Assembly: GCA_013289985.1 (NCBI GenBank)
Contig: JABCYW010000014.1
Coordinates: 1 to 64,000, forward strand
Source: Betaproteobacteria bacterium
GTDB taxonomy: Bacteria > Pseudomonadota > Gammaproteobacteria > Burkholderiales > Burkholderiaceae_C
Direction of reading: 5' to 3'
Length of the DNA: 64,000 bases
How positions within the stretch are numbered: the first letter of the stretch is position 1; every line of letters starts with the position of its first letter. Made by a program: the position numbers and the translations under genes. The notes below the pieces were generated by a model that did not search any database, was not told the origin of the DNA, and was given only the letters and a program-made list of their open reading frames with translations. Below are positions 38,003 to 47,133 of this stretch, one piece after another.

Positions 38003-38896
38003 ATGCCCAAGACGATCCCGCCCCGCCGACTCGCCGCGCTCGCGGCCCTGTCACTGGCGGCCTGCGCGACGCCCGGCCCGGTCGTCGAGGTGACGCAGCT
38101 CGTGGGCCCCTGCGGCTTCGACGTGGCCTCGCTCGGTTTCTCCGGCGATGCCTTGACGCAGGCTCGATGCCTGTTGCGACCCGTGGCGACCGGCGGCCTG
38201 CTGTCGCAACAGCCGGCGGACCTGCCGCCATCGCTCGCCGCGTTGATCGGCCAGCCCGTGGGCGACCTGAAGGCGCTGCTGCGTCGCTACCTGGCGCGGC
38301 AGCACATCGGCGACGCGGCCGTGGGCGGATCGCTGGACACGCCGCTCTCGCACGCGCGCGACGACGACCCCGAGGCGCCGCCGGCACGCTACTTCGTGCT
38401 GCACGACACCAGCGTGCCGTGGCTGGGCGACGCCACGGCGTTCCCCGCCGACGACGATCCGGCGCTGAACGACCTGCGGCGCTTCGCCGGCCCCGACGCC
38501 GTGGCCCACGTCTTCGTGAATCGCCGCGGCGAGACGCTGCTGGGCCACGACCTCCGCGTGCCCTGGCGCGCGACGCAGCTGGAGAACCGCCTCGTCGGCG
38601 TGGCGTCGCGCGGCCTGTTCCTGCACGTGGAGCTGGCGCAGCCGCGCCGGCGCGATCCGGCCGGCTCCGCGCGCAACGACCTCGTCGCGCCCGTGCCGGG
38701 CTTCACCGATGCGCAGTACGCGCAGATGGCGCTGCTCTATGCGGCGGCCAGCGCGCGGCGCGGCGACTGGCTGGTGCCGGCGTTCCACGCGGCGATCGAC
38801 GAAGGCATCGCCGGTGCGCACGACGATCCGCAGCACTTCGAGATCGCGCGTTTCGCCGACGCGCTCGAGTGCCTGCGCGAGACGCTCGCGCGCTGA
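38003..38896 (+). CDS. Amidase-like lipoprotein (N-acetylmuramoyl-L-alanine amidase family)
   Basis: This 297-residue protein has a lipoprotein signal with lipobox LAAC (Cys21). The mature part contains YFVLHDTSVPWLG, AHVFVNRRGETLLGHDLRVPWRATQLE, LFLHVELAQP and a late HDDPQHF segment. These suit the amidase_2/AmpD fold, which cuts the muramoyl-alanine bond in peptidoglycan, although the zinc site is only partly recognisable. If active it would work at the outer-membrane face of the periplasm. A GTG 21 bases upstream is a weaker start. Confidence 0.7.
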   Translation: MPKTIPPRRLAALAALSLAACATPGPVVEVTQLVGPCGFDVASLGFSGDALTQARCLLRPVATGGLLSQQPADLPPSLAALIGQPVGDLKALLRRYLARQHIGDAAVGGSLDTPLSHARDDDPEAPPARYFVLHDTSVPWLGDATAFPADDDPALNDLRRFAGPDAVAHVFVNRRGETLLGHDLRVPWRATQLENRLVGVASRGLFLHVELAQPRRRDPAGSARNDLVAPVPGFTDAQYAQMALLYAAASARRGDWLVPAFHAAIDEGIAGAHDDPQHFEIARFADALECLRETLAR

Positions 38897-39010
38897 CGCG
38901 TGCGCGAGGCGCCGTCGAGCTCGGCGCGGGTTTACACGCCCACAACAATTTTCAGGTCGCGCTCAGTCGCGCGCCGTCATCGCCCCGCGCTCGGCAGCCG
39001 TTGAACCGTC

Positions 39011-39061
39011 AGAACGTGTGAACGAACCCGACATGACCGAGCGGGTTCATTCACACGTTCT
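39011..39061. repeat. Long near-perfect inverted repeat
   Basis: Two arms of 20 bases (39011-39030 and 39042-39061) are reverse complements with one mismatch, separated by 11 bases. It lies 115 bases past the amidase gene and 107 bases before the next lipoprotein gene. No T-run follows. It may be a terminator-like hairpin or an insertion-sequence trace. Confidence 0.55.
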
Positions 39062-39167
39062 CACCCGAGCGAAGCGCGGTGCCTCACCTGCTCGAGCATG
39101 CGTGCGCGCATCGGCTCGGCCGCGGGCCCGTGACTTACTGTTCCAACCCAACACGGAGACGTTCATC

Positions 39168-40847
39168 ATGCGGCGAATCACGTCCTGGATCGCGCTGGGC
39201 GCGGCCACCACCTTCCTGGCCGGCTGCGGAGGTGACTACAACAATGGGGACGGCGGCGGCGGCGACGAGCTGATCAGCTTCGTCGGCACCACCGGCGTGT
39301 TCGCCGCGTGGGCCGATTCCGACACCGGCGACTTCGCCGTGGCCAACACCGGCACCTACGCCGGCAAGCGCCAGTCGCTGCACGGCACCGTCGACTTCAT
39401 GACCGGCCAGGACCTGATGCAGCCGGCCGGCGTGGAGATCTGGAAGAGCAGCGACGGCCACATCCGCGCGCTCGACCTCACGTCCTTCGGCGCGCCGCAG
39501 AGCCAGCAGGTCTCCAGCGAGACGGCGGCCACCGTCGACGCCACGTGCTCGCTCAGCGGCACGCAGGTGGCGGGCGCCAACACCGACTACGCCGGCGTGT
39601 ACTTCGCAGCCGACCTGCAGAGCCCGGTCAACTCGGCCTACTTCTACCGCCTGCCCGGCGCCGACGGCACGTGCAACACCGCCGACGACGTCGTGCACCT
39701 GGTGCGCACCGGCATGTCGCCCACCGACGCGCCGATCACCGTGTCGGCCATGCCCGTGGCCACGGTGCGCTCGGCTTCCGGCGGCATCACCGGCTTCGTG
39801 ATCAAGAGCGGCACGCAGCTGGTGCTGGTGGACAACAACTTCGCCAACCCGGTGACGCTGGGCACGTTCGCGAGCACCATCGGCGTCGCCATCGCGCTGC
39901 CAGTGGGCGCCACGCAGGGCTATCCCACCTCGCAGCTGTTCCTGGTCGACGGCAACATCGTGGGCGTGAACTACGCCAGCCCGTCCACGTCGGCGCCGCT
40001 GTTGGCCATTCCCGGCTGGACGCCCACCGCCAACGGCGCGATCTTCGCGGCCTCGCCCGGCGCGCTGTACGTGGCGGTGAACACGCCGGCCAGCGGCGGC
40101 ACGCCCGAGTCGGCCACCATCTCGATGATCCCGGCCGACGGCTCGGCGGCGGCTTCGCTGGTGGCCACCGAGGCCGCGCACATCGACGGCATGGCGTTCC
40201 CGGTGGGCGGCACCAACCTCGTGTGGGGCGAGTCCGCGCCCAACTACACGGTGCGCGCGATCGCGCAATCCGGCGGCAGTCCGTTCACCGTGGCCACCAG
40301 CAGCGTCAACGGCGGCACGTTCACGGCGACCGCCGCCGCGGTCTACTACACGACCTGGGCCGGCGTGACCGACTCCACTGCGAAGACCGTCACGCGCACG
40401 AGCACGTCGTCCGGCATCAGCGGCCTGGACGGCAGCGTGATCCAGGCGCCGCTGGCCAACTCCACCTTCGCCAGCGGCGGCGAGTACCAGCCCTGGCCCG
40501 ACGACACCACCACCACGGCCACGCCCCTCGAGACCGTGCTGCAGGTGCAGGGCCTCACGCGCGTGTCGGCCACCAATCCCGCCACCGGCTATGCGTGGAC
40601 GGTCGATGGCGTCAGCGGCGGCACGATCGTGGCGATTCCCGTCGCCACCAACCAGCCGGGCGCGACCATCGGCACGCTGTCCACCAGCAACGCCATGTGG
40701 CTCTCCGGCACGTTCCGCGACGCCGGCCACACGGGCTTCATCGAAGGCAGCAACGCGGCCTCCACGAACGATCCGGCCACGCGCGTGCTGTACCTGCTCA
40801 ACACGCAGCAGCCGCAGACGCTGGTCCGGCTCACGCCCAATCTCTAG
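39168..40847 (+). CDS. Large hypothetical lipoprotein, possibly beta-propeller
   Basis: This 559-residue protein has a lipoprotein signal (TTFLAGC, Cys20) followed by a Gly-rich linker (GGDYNNGDGGGGD). The rest is rich in Thr, Ser, Ala and Gly and made of repeated beta segments such as GAIFAASPGALYVAVN, GMAFPVGGTNLVWGES and AAAVYYTTWAG, which look like propeller blades. No catalytic motif is visible and I recognise no family. GGAG precedes the ATG. It stands between an amidase-like lipoprotein and the TonB-receptor cluster. Surface or periplasmic binding is a guess only. Confidence 0.7.
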   Translation: MRRITSWIALGAATTFLAGCGGDYNNGDGGGGDELISFVGTTGVFAAWADSDTGDFAVANTGTYAGKRQSLHGTVDFMTGQDLMQPAGVEIWKSSDGHIRALDLTSFGAPQSQQVSSETAATVDATCSLSGTQVAGANTDYAGVYFAADLQSPVNSAYFYRLPGADGTCNTADDVVHLVRTGMSPTDAPITVSAMPVATVRSASGGITGFVIKSGTQLVLVDNNFANPVTLGTFASTIGVAIALPVGATQGYPTSQLFLVDGNIVGVNYASPSTSAPLLAIPGWTPTANGAIFAASPGALYVAVNTPASGGTPESATISMIPADGSAAASLVATEAAHIDGMAFPVGGTNLVWGESAPNYTVRAIAQSGGSPFTVATSSVNGGTFTATAAAVYYTTWAGVTDSTAKTVTRTSTSSGISGLDGSVIQAPLANSTFASGGEYQPWPDDTTTTATPLETVLQVQGLTRVSATNPATGYAWTVDGVSGGTIVAIPVATNQPGATIGTLSTSNAMWLSGTFRDAGHTGFIEGSNAASTNDPATRVLYLLNTQQPQTLVRLTPNL

Positions 40848-40904
40848 TCCGCGGATCGGGCGTCTTGCCGGCGGGAGCGGAGCCCGGGCCTTCGGCGCGC
40901 CGCT

Positions 40905-41576
40905 TCAGTCGACGTAGCCGACCCAGACGTCGAAGACCCGGTCGGCATGGCTCAGCCCGTCGGGTGCCGGCGGGTAGCTGGCGGCCTGGACGGCCTTCAG
41001 CGCGGCCCTGTCGACGATGTTCATGCCGCTGCTGACGATGATCCTGGCTTCGCTCGGATGGGTGTCGACGAGGCTGAAGGCGACGCGCGCGCGCCCCTTG
41101 AAGTCCTGCGCCTTCGCAGCCATCGGGTATTCGAACGCGGCCCGGACCGCGGCCTGCATCTTCGCGATGTAGTCGGCCGACAGCGGCGCCGAGGCGGCCG
41201 GAGGCGGTGGCGGCGGCACGTGGGCCGCGATCGCGGGTGCCTCCTTCTCGACCTCGCGCGCCACCACCGGCTGCGGCACGACCGGCGTCGGCTGCACCGG
41301 CTCCTGCAGCAGTGGCAACTCGACCTGCGGCACCGGCACCGCCTTGGCGCGAGGCGGCGGGATGTCCGGCTTCGGGGGCGATGGCGGCGTGACGGGCGGC
41401 GTCGGCGTCGTGAGGTTGATCGTCATGACGACGGCATCGTCATGCTGGACGTGCCGCGCGGCGCCGGCGAGCACCGCGACGACGATCGCGGTCTCGATGG
41501 CCGCGGCCATCCCGAACGCCTGCCAGCGCGGGCGCGCCGACATTCCTTGCGGCGGATAGGTTGCAAACGCGTTCAT
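40905..41576 (-). CDS. tonB: Energy transducer TonB (second copy)
   Basis: This 223-residue protein has a membrane helix near residues 22-42 (GMAAAIETAIVVAVLAGAA), a Pro-rich span (TPTPPVTPPSPPKPDIPPP), and a C-terminal TonB-like domain (GRARVAFSLVD ... ALKAVQAASYPPAPDG). It lacks its own ExbB/ExbD and follows a TonB-dependent receptor gene on the same strand, so it is probably a dedicated transducer for that receptor using shared ExbBD. It is only distantly similar to the first TonB. Confidence 0.85.
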   Translation of the reverse strand: MNAFATYPPQGMSARPRWQAFGMAAAIETAIVVAVLAGAARHVQHDDAVVMTINLTTPTPPVTPPSPPKPDIPPPRAKAVPVPQVELPLLQEPVQPTPVVPQPVVAREVEKEAPAIAAHVPPPPPPAASAPLSADYIAKMQAAVRAAFEYPMAAKAQDFKGRARVAFSLVDTHPSEARIIVSSGMNIVDRAALKAVQAASYPPAPDGLSHADRVFDVWVGYVD

Positions 41577-41703
41577 GGCGTCTTCGAGGGGGCGGATTCA
41601 AGAGGCGGCAATGCCGGTCCGGGAGAGTTTCGACGTTTCATGTGACAGTTCAATGGCAACGGGGCCGACGCATCGCCGGCCCCGCCCTGGTCAGCCGACG
41701 GTC

Positions 41704-43959
41704 TTACAGGTCAGCCTTGACCGACACCATGAAGCTGCGCGGCGCCTGCCACTGGTACTGCGTGGCGGCGCTGGACAGCGGCCCGGTGACCGACGTGATC
41801 TTGCGGGAGTTGGTCATGTTGAACACGCTGCCCTGCAGGCGCAGCGCCTTCACGCCCCACGACGACAGGCCCGTGAAGGTGTAGGCCACGTTCAGGTCGA
41901 CGTTGTTGATGGCCGCCTGCTGTCCGCCCAGCTTGGTGTTGAGCTGCTCGCCGATGTGCTTGTACAGCACCGATGCGTTCCATGCGGCATCGTTGAAGAG
42001 GATGCCGGCGCCCGTGGTGATGCGCGGCGCGTTGGGAACCTCGCCGACCGGCTGGCCGGAGGACGCGTTGCCGCTGTTGTAGGTCGCGCTGTTGCGGCCG
42101 ACGTTGGCGTACAGCGCCCATCCGGAGACCAGGGCGTAGGTGGCCTCGCCTTCGAAGCCGCGGTACAGCGCGCCGCCCACGTTGGTGAACTCCGGATTCG
42201 CGTTCGTCCCGGTGTTGAGCTGCATGTTGTCCATGGTGATGTAGTACACATCGCCGTCAACCGTCAGCCGGTCGGACTTGTGGACGCCGCCGAACTGGTA
42301 GTTCGTCGTGGTCTGCGGGGCCGGCGTCGTCGACGTCGGCGTGCCCACGCCGTTGAAGATCACTTCCATGCCCTTCGCGTACTGCGCGTACAGCGAGTTC
42401 TCGGCACCGAGCCTCTGGTTGATCGTCAGGTAGGGCAGGCCCGCGCTGTAGTGGTAGGTGAAGGCCTGCGGCGCCAACGCCTTCTGGTTGAGGTCGGAGT
42501 GCAGGCCGATGTTGTAGGACATCATCTTGTAGCCCGGCGTGACCGTCAGGCCCTGCAGCGGCGTCCACTCGTATTCGGCGAACGGCTGGAGCTGGTGCCA
42601 GCTCGAATACTGCGTGTCGAAGTTCGACTTGGTCACGACGCCGTCCGGGAAGCCGGCCTTGGCGCCGGGCAGCACGGTGTCGGTGGTCAGGTCGGCCTCC
42701 AGGTTGTGGCGGCGCGTCTGCGAGCCCTCGAACCAGGCGCCCGCGCGCAGCAGGCCGCTGTCGAACTTCCTCGTCACCTTCAGCACGTCGCCCCAGACGC
42801 GGTACTTGTTGAGCTTGAAGTAGCCCGGCACGTCGCCGTTGGGCAGGGTCACCTTGACATTGGCGAGGTTGGTGAACGACAGCGAGGCGTCCGCCGTGCC
42901 GTTGAACTGCGACGGATCCTGGCCGGCCACCGTCATGTTGTCGTACGCGTACGTGTAGACGTTGTTGTCGGTCTCGACGGTGGGCGACCACGCGGTCTGC
43001 AGGCGCACGTACTCCATGTCGGTCTTCTTGTTGGCCGTGTTGTAGCCGTAGTAGCCCTGGCTGTGGATGTCGCCGTTCATGACGTACCTCTGGCCCAGCG
43101 CGGCCACCTGGGCCATCGTCGGCCCGCTGGCGTTGTCGGTCACGTTGGTGCGGACGTGGCCCAGGCTCGCGAGCACCGTCATCAGCGTGGCCTCGCCCAG
43201 CGGGCGCTGGTACTTGGCGGTGAGGTTGTCGTCCTTGATCTTCGAGAGGGTCGAGTACCCGTTGCTGGCCATGTGCTGGAGGTTGAGCTGCAGCGTCGCA
43301 TCGCTGCCGGCCATGTGGCCGCTGTCCCACGAGAAGCCCTCGAGGTTGGTGCCCCAGTTGCCGAGGGAGCCGTAGAGGCTGGTCTTCTGGGTGGTCGAGG
43401 CCACCTTGGAGTACAGGTTGACGCTGCCGCCGTAGGTCGAGTAGCCGATGTTGCTGGCGTTGCCCGGGCCGCGCTCGATCACCATGCCGCCGATCACGGC
43501 GGCCGGGAAGTACGAGGTGGAGTGGTGCGTCGGGCCGTTCGTGTCGCCGAAGGGGATGCCGTCGAAGGTGACGTTGTACTCGCCGTCCTGGAATCCGCGC
43601 AGGCTCATCTTCTGGTCGGAGAGGCCCGGGCCGTTGGTTGAGGGCATCGAGGCGATGCTGGGCGCGATGTTCAGGATCGTGTTGAAGTTGCCCGTGGGGG
43701 GCGTCGACGCCTCGATGAAGGCGCGCGAGATGATGGATTGCGGCTCGGTCGCCGCCAGGCTGGCCTGCGCCGGCGCGACGGACGCCGCGGTGCCGCGTTC
43801 CGCACCCACCGAAGGCGTCGTGGCGGCGCCGCCGTTGCCGCCCACCGTGCCGAGATCGACCGTGTCCGCGAAGCTCGCGCCCGCGCCGGCGAGGCCGGCG
43901 GTGGCGAGGGGCAGCAGCGAAATCCATTTCTTGAGTTTGAAGCGAGGAGCGTTTTGCAT
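41704..43959 (-). CDS. TonB-dependent outer membrane receptor
   Basis: This 751-residue protein has a signal peptide (WISLLPLATAGLAGAGASFA), a plug domain (MSLRGFQDGEYNVTFDGIPFGDTNGPTHHSTSYFPAAVIGGMVIERGPGNASNIGYSTYGG in pieces) and a 22-strand barrel ending in RSFMVSVKADL. The plug DGIPFGD and ERGPG segments are receptor hallmarks. The start gives a normal signal peptide, though the ribosome-binding site is weak. Its ligand is unknown. A tonB gene follows on the same strand and a metallophosphatase lipoprotein is divergent, which suggests scavenging of a phosphorylated compound (inference). Confidence 0.92.
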   Translation of the reverse strand: MQNAPRFKLKKWISLLPLATAGLAGAGASFADTVDLGTVGGNGGAATTPSVGAERGTAASVAPAQASLAATEPQSIISRAFIEASTPPTGNFNTILNIAPSIASMPSTNGPGLSDQKMSLRGFQDGEYNVTFDGIPFGDTNGPTHHSTSYFPAAVIGGMVIERGPGNASNIGYSTYGGSVNLYSKVASTTQKTSLYGSLGNWGTNLEGFSWDSGHMAGSDATLQLNLQHMASNGYSTLSKIKDDNLTAKYQRPLGEATLMTVLASLGHVRTNVTDNASGPTMAQVAALGQRYVMNGDIHSQGYYGYNTANKKTDMEYVRLQTAWSPTVETDNNVYTYAYDNMTVAGQDPSQFNGTADASLSFTNLANVKVTLPNGDVPGYFKLNKYRVWGDVLKVTRKFDSGLLRAGAWFEGSQTRRHNLEADLTTDTVLPGAKAGFPDGVVTKSNFDTQYSSWHQLQPFAEYEWTPLQGLTVTPGYKMMSYNIGLHSDLNQKALAPQAFTYHYSAGLPYLTINQRLGAENSLYAQYAKGMEVIFNGVGTPTSTTPAPQTTTNYQFGGVHKSDRLTVDGDVYYITMDNMQLNTGTNANPEFTNVGGALYRGFEGEATYALVSGWALYANVGRNSATYNSGNASSGQPVGEVPNAPRITTGAGILFNDAAWNASVLYKHIGEQLNTKLGGQQAAINNVDLNVAYTFTGLSSWGVKALRLQGSVFNMTNSRKITSVTGPLSSAATQYQWQAPRSFMVSVKADL

Positions 43960-44276
43960 GGTCGTGGCGTGAGCTGGCAGATGCCGCGAGGCATCGGGGT
44001 GTGTCGGAAGGAAGTGATTGACTCGGATTCGTCTCGGCGACGAGCGCTTGCTGATTGCTTTCGTTGGCTGCGCGGATCGTGTCCGCGAGTTGGCGTGCGC
44101 GGGGCGCATGGTCGTTGCCGTCAATTAAGAACTGGTTACGCCGTGAGGCTCACGCGACGCGAACTGTCGTGCAGCTTTCTTGCGTGTGTCACCGCTGTCA
44201 TGTCACGAAGTCATCACAATCGCGACCTAGAGTCGAGCGCTTTTGCCTTGGAGCCGGGCGCTTGTCCGGAACAGTC
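43960..44276. promoter_or_regulatory. Divergent promoter region between receptor and phosphatase, with Pho-box-like repeats
   Basis: This 317-base spacer has no gene. Near the phosphatase it holds three TGTCA repeats (44187, 44196 and 44201), CTGTCAT at 44195-44201, and GTCAT again at 44210-44214. A -10-like TAGAGT follows at 44228-44233, 44 bases before the start. The repeats recall PhoB sites (CTGTCAT), but the spacing of 9-13 bases is not the usual 11. Nothing else recognised. Confidence 0.35.
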
Positions 44277-45665
44277 TTGAAGCGTGCAGTCCGTTGGTTG
44301 ATGGCCTTGTCCCTGGTTGTTGGCGCCGCTGGTTGCGCCGTGCCGTCCGGAGAGGCTTCGGCGCCCGCCGATGCGTCGGTGCAGGCCGCGTGGGTCCAAT
44401 ACAGCAGCGCCCATGGCTGGGAGGTGCGCGCGGTGACGACGTCTCGTACCTGCCCCGCGCTGCGGTGGGACGGCGGCGACCTGCCGCTGGCCGAGCGCGC
44501 GTCGCCCGGCACCGTCGCGCCGCGCGACAACGCTTCGAAGCCCGCGGTGTTCGAGGCGACGTCCTGCGAAATCCCGCTGCCCGCGAACGCGACTCGCCTG
44601 CGCGTCGCGCGCTTCGACCTCCCGGTGCCGCACGCGGAGCTGCACCACCTGGTGCTGATGGGCGACTCGGGCTGCCGGATGAAGGCCGCCGAGGACGCCT
44701 TCCAGGACTGCGCGGATCCGCGCGCCTGGCCCTTCGCGACCGTGAACGCGACGGCCGCGTCCATGCATCCCGACCTCGTCGTCCACGTGGGCGACCTGCA
44801 CTATCGCGAGAGCCCGTGTCCCGCTGATCGCGCCGGCTGCGCGGGAAGCCCGTGGGGGTATGGCGAGGATGTGTGGATGGCCGACTTCTTCGCGCCGACC
44901 GCTTCCTTGCGGGTCAGCGCGCCGTGGGTGGTCGCGCGCGGCAACCACGAGGCCTGCAACCGCGCCGGCCTCGGCTGGTTCCGATTCCTCGCGGCGACCG
45001 ACTACTCGCCGCAGCTGTCCTGCGTCTCGCCGGCCGACGACGCCGAGGCGGACTTCACGCATCCCTACGCCGTGCCCCTCGACGCGCAGACGCAGCTGAT
45101 CATCTTCGATTCGGCCGCGATGTCCGGCAAGGCCTATCGCAGCGATGCGCCGGCGTTCCAGCGCTATTCGAAGCTGATGGACGAGGTCGACGCGCTGGCG
45201 CGCGCGAAGCCGCACAGCATCTTCGTCAACCATCATCCGGCCCTCGCGTTCGGCGTCAGTCCCGACGGGACGGCCAAGCCGGGCACCGCCGGCCTGATCT
45301 CGGTGCTGGCCGCGCACAATCCGGCGCGCCTGTATCCCGCGGGCGTCGACCTGGTCGTCAACGGCCACGTCCACCAGTTCGAGGCGCTAGCTTTCTCGAG
45401 CGGCCATCCCGCCGAGATCCTGACCGGCAACGGCGGCTCGGCCATGGAGGGCCATGTCGATCCCGCGTCGGCCGCGCGCACCGTGGTGGCGCCCGGCGCC
45501 GTGCTGTCGCACTTCGAGACGCAGCCCGGCTTCGGCTTCGCGACGCTGGATCGCGTGCACGATGCCTGGGAGCTGACCGAATGGTCGCCCGTCGGCGAGC
45601 GCCTGCGCCGGTGCGTGATCCAGGGCGAGCACCTGGCCTGCGACCCTGTCGATCGCCATTCGTAG
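44277..45665 (+). CDS. Metallophosphatase lipoprotein
   Basis: This protein of about 462 residues has the complete calcineurin-like metallophosphoesterase motif set: LMGDSG, VHVGDLHY, ARGNHE, VNHHP and NGHVHQ. With the TTG start (44277) it has a basic n-region and a lipobox GAAGC (Cys20). An ATG at 44301 would give a signal without positive charge, so the TTG is preferred. By analogy with purple-acid-phosphatase-like enzymes it would dephosphorylate an organic phosphate outside the inner membrane. It is divergent from a TonB-dependent receptor gene, with Pho-box-like repeats between them. Confidence 0.85.
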   Translation: MKRAVRWLMALSLVVGAAGCAVPSGEASAPADASVQAAWVQYSSAHGWEVRAVTTSRTCPALRWDGGDLPLAERASPGTVAPRDNASKPAVFEATSCEIPLPANATRLRVARFDLPVPHAELHHLVLMGDSGCRMKAAEDAFQDCADPRAWPFATVNATAASMHPDLVVHVGDLHYRESPCPADRAGCAGSPWGYGEDVWMADFFAPTASLRVSAPWVVARGNHEACNRAGLGWFRFLAATDYSPQLSCVSPADDAEADFTHPYAVPLDAQTQLIIFDSAAMSGKAYRSDAPAFQRYSKLMDEVDALARAKPHSIFVNHHPALAFGVSPDGTAKPGTAGLISVLAAHNPARLYPAGVDLVVNGHVHQFEALAFSSGHPAEILTGNGGSAMEGHVDPASAARTVVAPGAVLSHFETQPGFGFATLDRVHDAWELTEWSPVGERLRRCVIQGEHLACDPVDRHS

Positions 45666-45832
45666 CGGGTTCGCCGGGTCGCGGCGTCCGGCGAGCCCTT
45701 CCCGGGTCCCGGACAAACCCCCACGCCGTGCGCGATCCAGGGGATGAAATCCGGGAGTGGCGACTGATAGAGTCCGCGTTGCCGAGGGCGCCGCCCGCGG
45801 TTGCTCGCTGGCTCTCGAACCCATTCCCGGAG

Positions 45833-47089
45833 ATGAGCAAGATCGACGCGAACCTCTTGAACGAACTGCGCATCCAGCACACGGAGCGCGATGTCGGCGG
45901 TGGCCGGCCGCGCTGGCCGTGGCTCGCGTTGGGCGCAGCCGTCGTCGTGGCGTTGCTGGGCGCGGGCGGATGGTGGCTGTGGAACTCGCGTCCGGTCGCC
46001 GTGCAGACCGCCGCGGCCACGGCGCCCGGCGGCGCCGCGGGCCCGGCCGGCGCCGTGCTGCAGGCCACCGGCTACGTGACGCCGCGCCGTCGCGCCACCG
46101 TGTCGACGCAGATCACCGGCACGTTGACGCAGGTGCTGATCGAGGAGGGCGACCACGTCGAGAAAGGCCAGGTGCTGGCGCGCCTCGAGGACAGCGCGCT
46201 GCGCGCCGGCCTGGGCGCCGCGCGCGCCAACCTGGCCAGCGCGCGGGCGCAGGTGGTCACCGCGCAGGCGCAGCTCGCGCAGGCGCAGGCCGACGCGCGC
46301 CGCCAGGACGAGCTGGTGGCCAGCGGCATGGTCACGAAGCAGGCGGCCGAGCAGGCGCGCACCGCCGTCGCCACCGGCGCCGCGCAGCTCGACGGCCGCC
46401 GTCGCGAGGCCGACGCCGCCAACGCGGCGCTGACGCAGGCGCAGGTCAACTTCGACTACACCGTGGTGCGCGCACCCTTCACCGGCGTCGTCACCGAGAA
46501 GGCCGCGCAGGTGGGCGAGATCGTGTCGCCGCTGTCGGCCGGCGGCGGCTTCACTCGCACCGGCGTGGGCACCATCGTCGACATGGACTCGCTGGAAATC
46601 GAGGTGGACGTCAGCGAGGCCTACATCGGCCAGGTGCAGGCGGCCATGCCGGCCGAGGCCGTGCTCGACGCCTATCCCGACTGGAAGATCCCGGCGCACG
46701 TGATCGCCATCGTGCCGGCCGCCGACCGCGGCAAGGGCACGGTCAAGGTGCGCGTCGCGCTGGAGCAGAAGGATGCGCGCCTCGTGCCCGACATCGGCGT
46801 GCGCGTGTCCTTCCTCGCGAAGAAGGCCGACGCGGCCTCCGCGCCGGCGCCCGCCGTGCGCGGCGCGCTGGTGCCGGCGCAGGCGCTGGCGCAGCGCGAC
46901 GGCCACGCGGTGGTCTTCGTCGTCGTGGATGGCAAGGCCCGGCTGCACGCCGTCACGCCCGCGACGCCCGACATCGGCGCGATGAAGCTGATTCCCGCCG
47001 GCGTGGCCGCCGGCGACCGCGTGGTGCTCTCGCCGCCGGCGACGCTGGAAGACGGCGCGTCGGTGAAGGCCGAGGACGCGACACACTGA
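45833..47089 (+). CDS. MacA-like periplasmic adaptor (HlyD family)
   Basis: This 418-residue protein has a short cytoplasmic tail, a membrane helix at about residues 25-47, a lipoyl-like segment (VLIEEGDHVEKGQVLARLED), and a coiled-coil hairpin (ANLASARAQVVTAQAQLAQAQADARRQDELVASG). A beta-barrel with RAPFTGVVTEKAAQVGE follows. Such adaptors join an inner-membrane ABC transporter to outer-membrane or periplasmic partners. The next genes encode the ATPase and two permeases. The ribosome-binding site is very close to the ATG. Confidence 0.9.
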   Translation: MSKIDANLLNELRIQHTERDVGGGRPRWPWLALGAAVVVALLGAGGWWLWNSRPVAVQTAAATAPGGAAGPAGAVLQATGYVTPRRRATVSTQITGTLTQVLIEEGDHVEKGQVLARLEDSALRAGLGAARANLASARAQVVTAQAQLAQAQADARRQDELVASGMVTKQAAEQARTAVATGAAQLDGRRREADAANAALTQAQVNFDYTVVRAPFTGVVTEKAAQVGEIVSPLSAGGGFTRTGVGTIVDMDSLEIEVDVSEAYIGQVQAAMPAEAVLDAYPDWKIPAHVIAIVPAADRGKGTVKVRVALEQKDARLVPDIGVRVSFLAKKADAASAPAPAVRGALVPAQALAQRDGHAVVFVVVDGKARLHAVTPATPDIGAMKLIPAGVAAGDRVVLSPPATLEDGASVKAEDATH

Positions 47090-47133
47090 TTCTTGACGCG
47101 GCCCCGCCGCGAACCTGCAGGAGCGACAGCGAG

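Noticed and set aside
44187-44214. A canonical Pho box
   Set aside because: The repeats are similar to CTGTCAT, but the 9- and 13-base spacing is not the 11-base period of PhoB sites, so I list it only as Pho-box-like.
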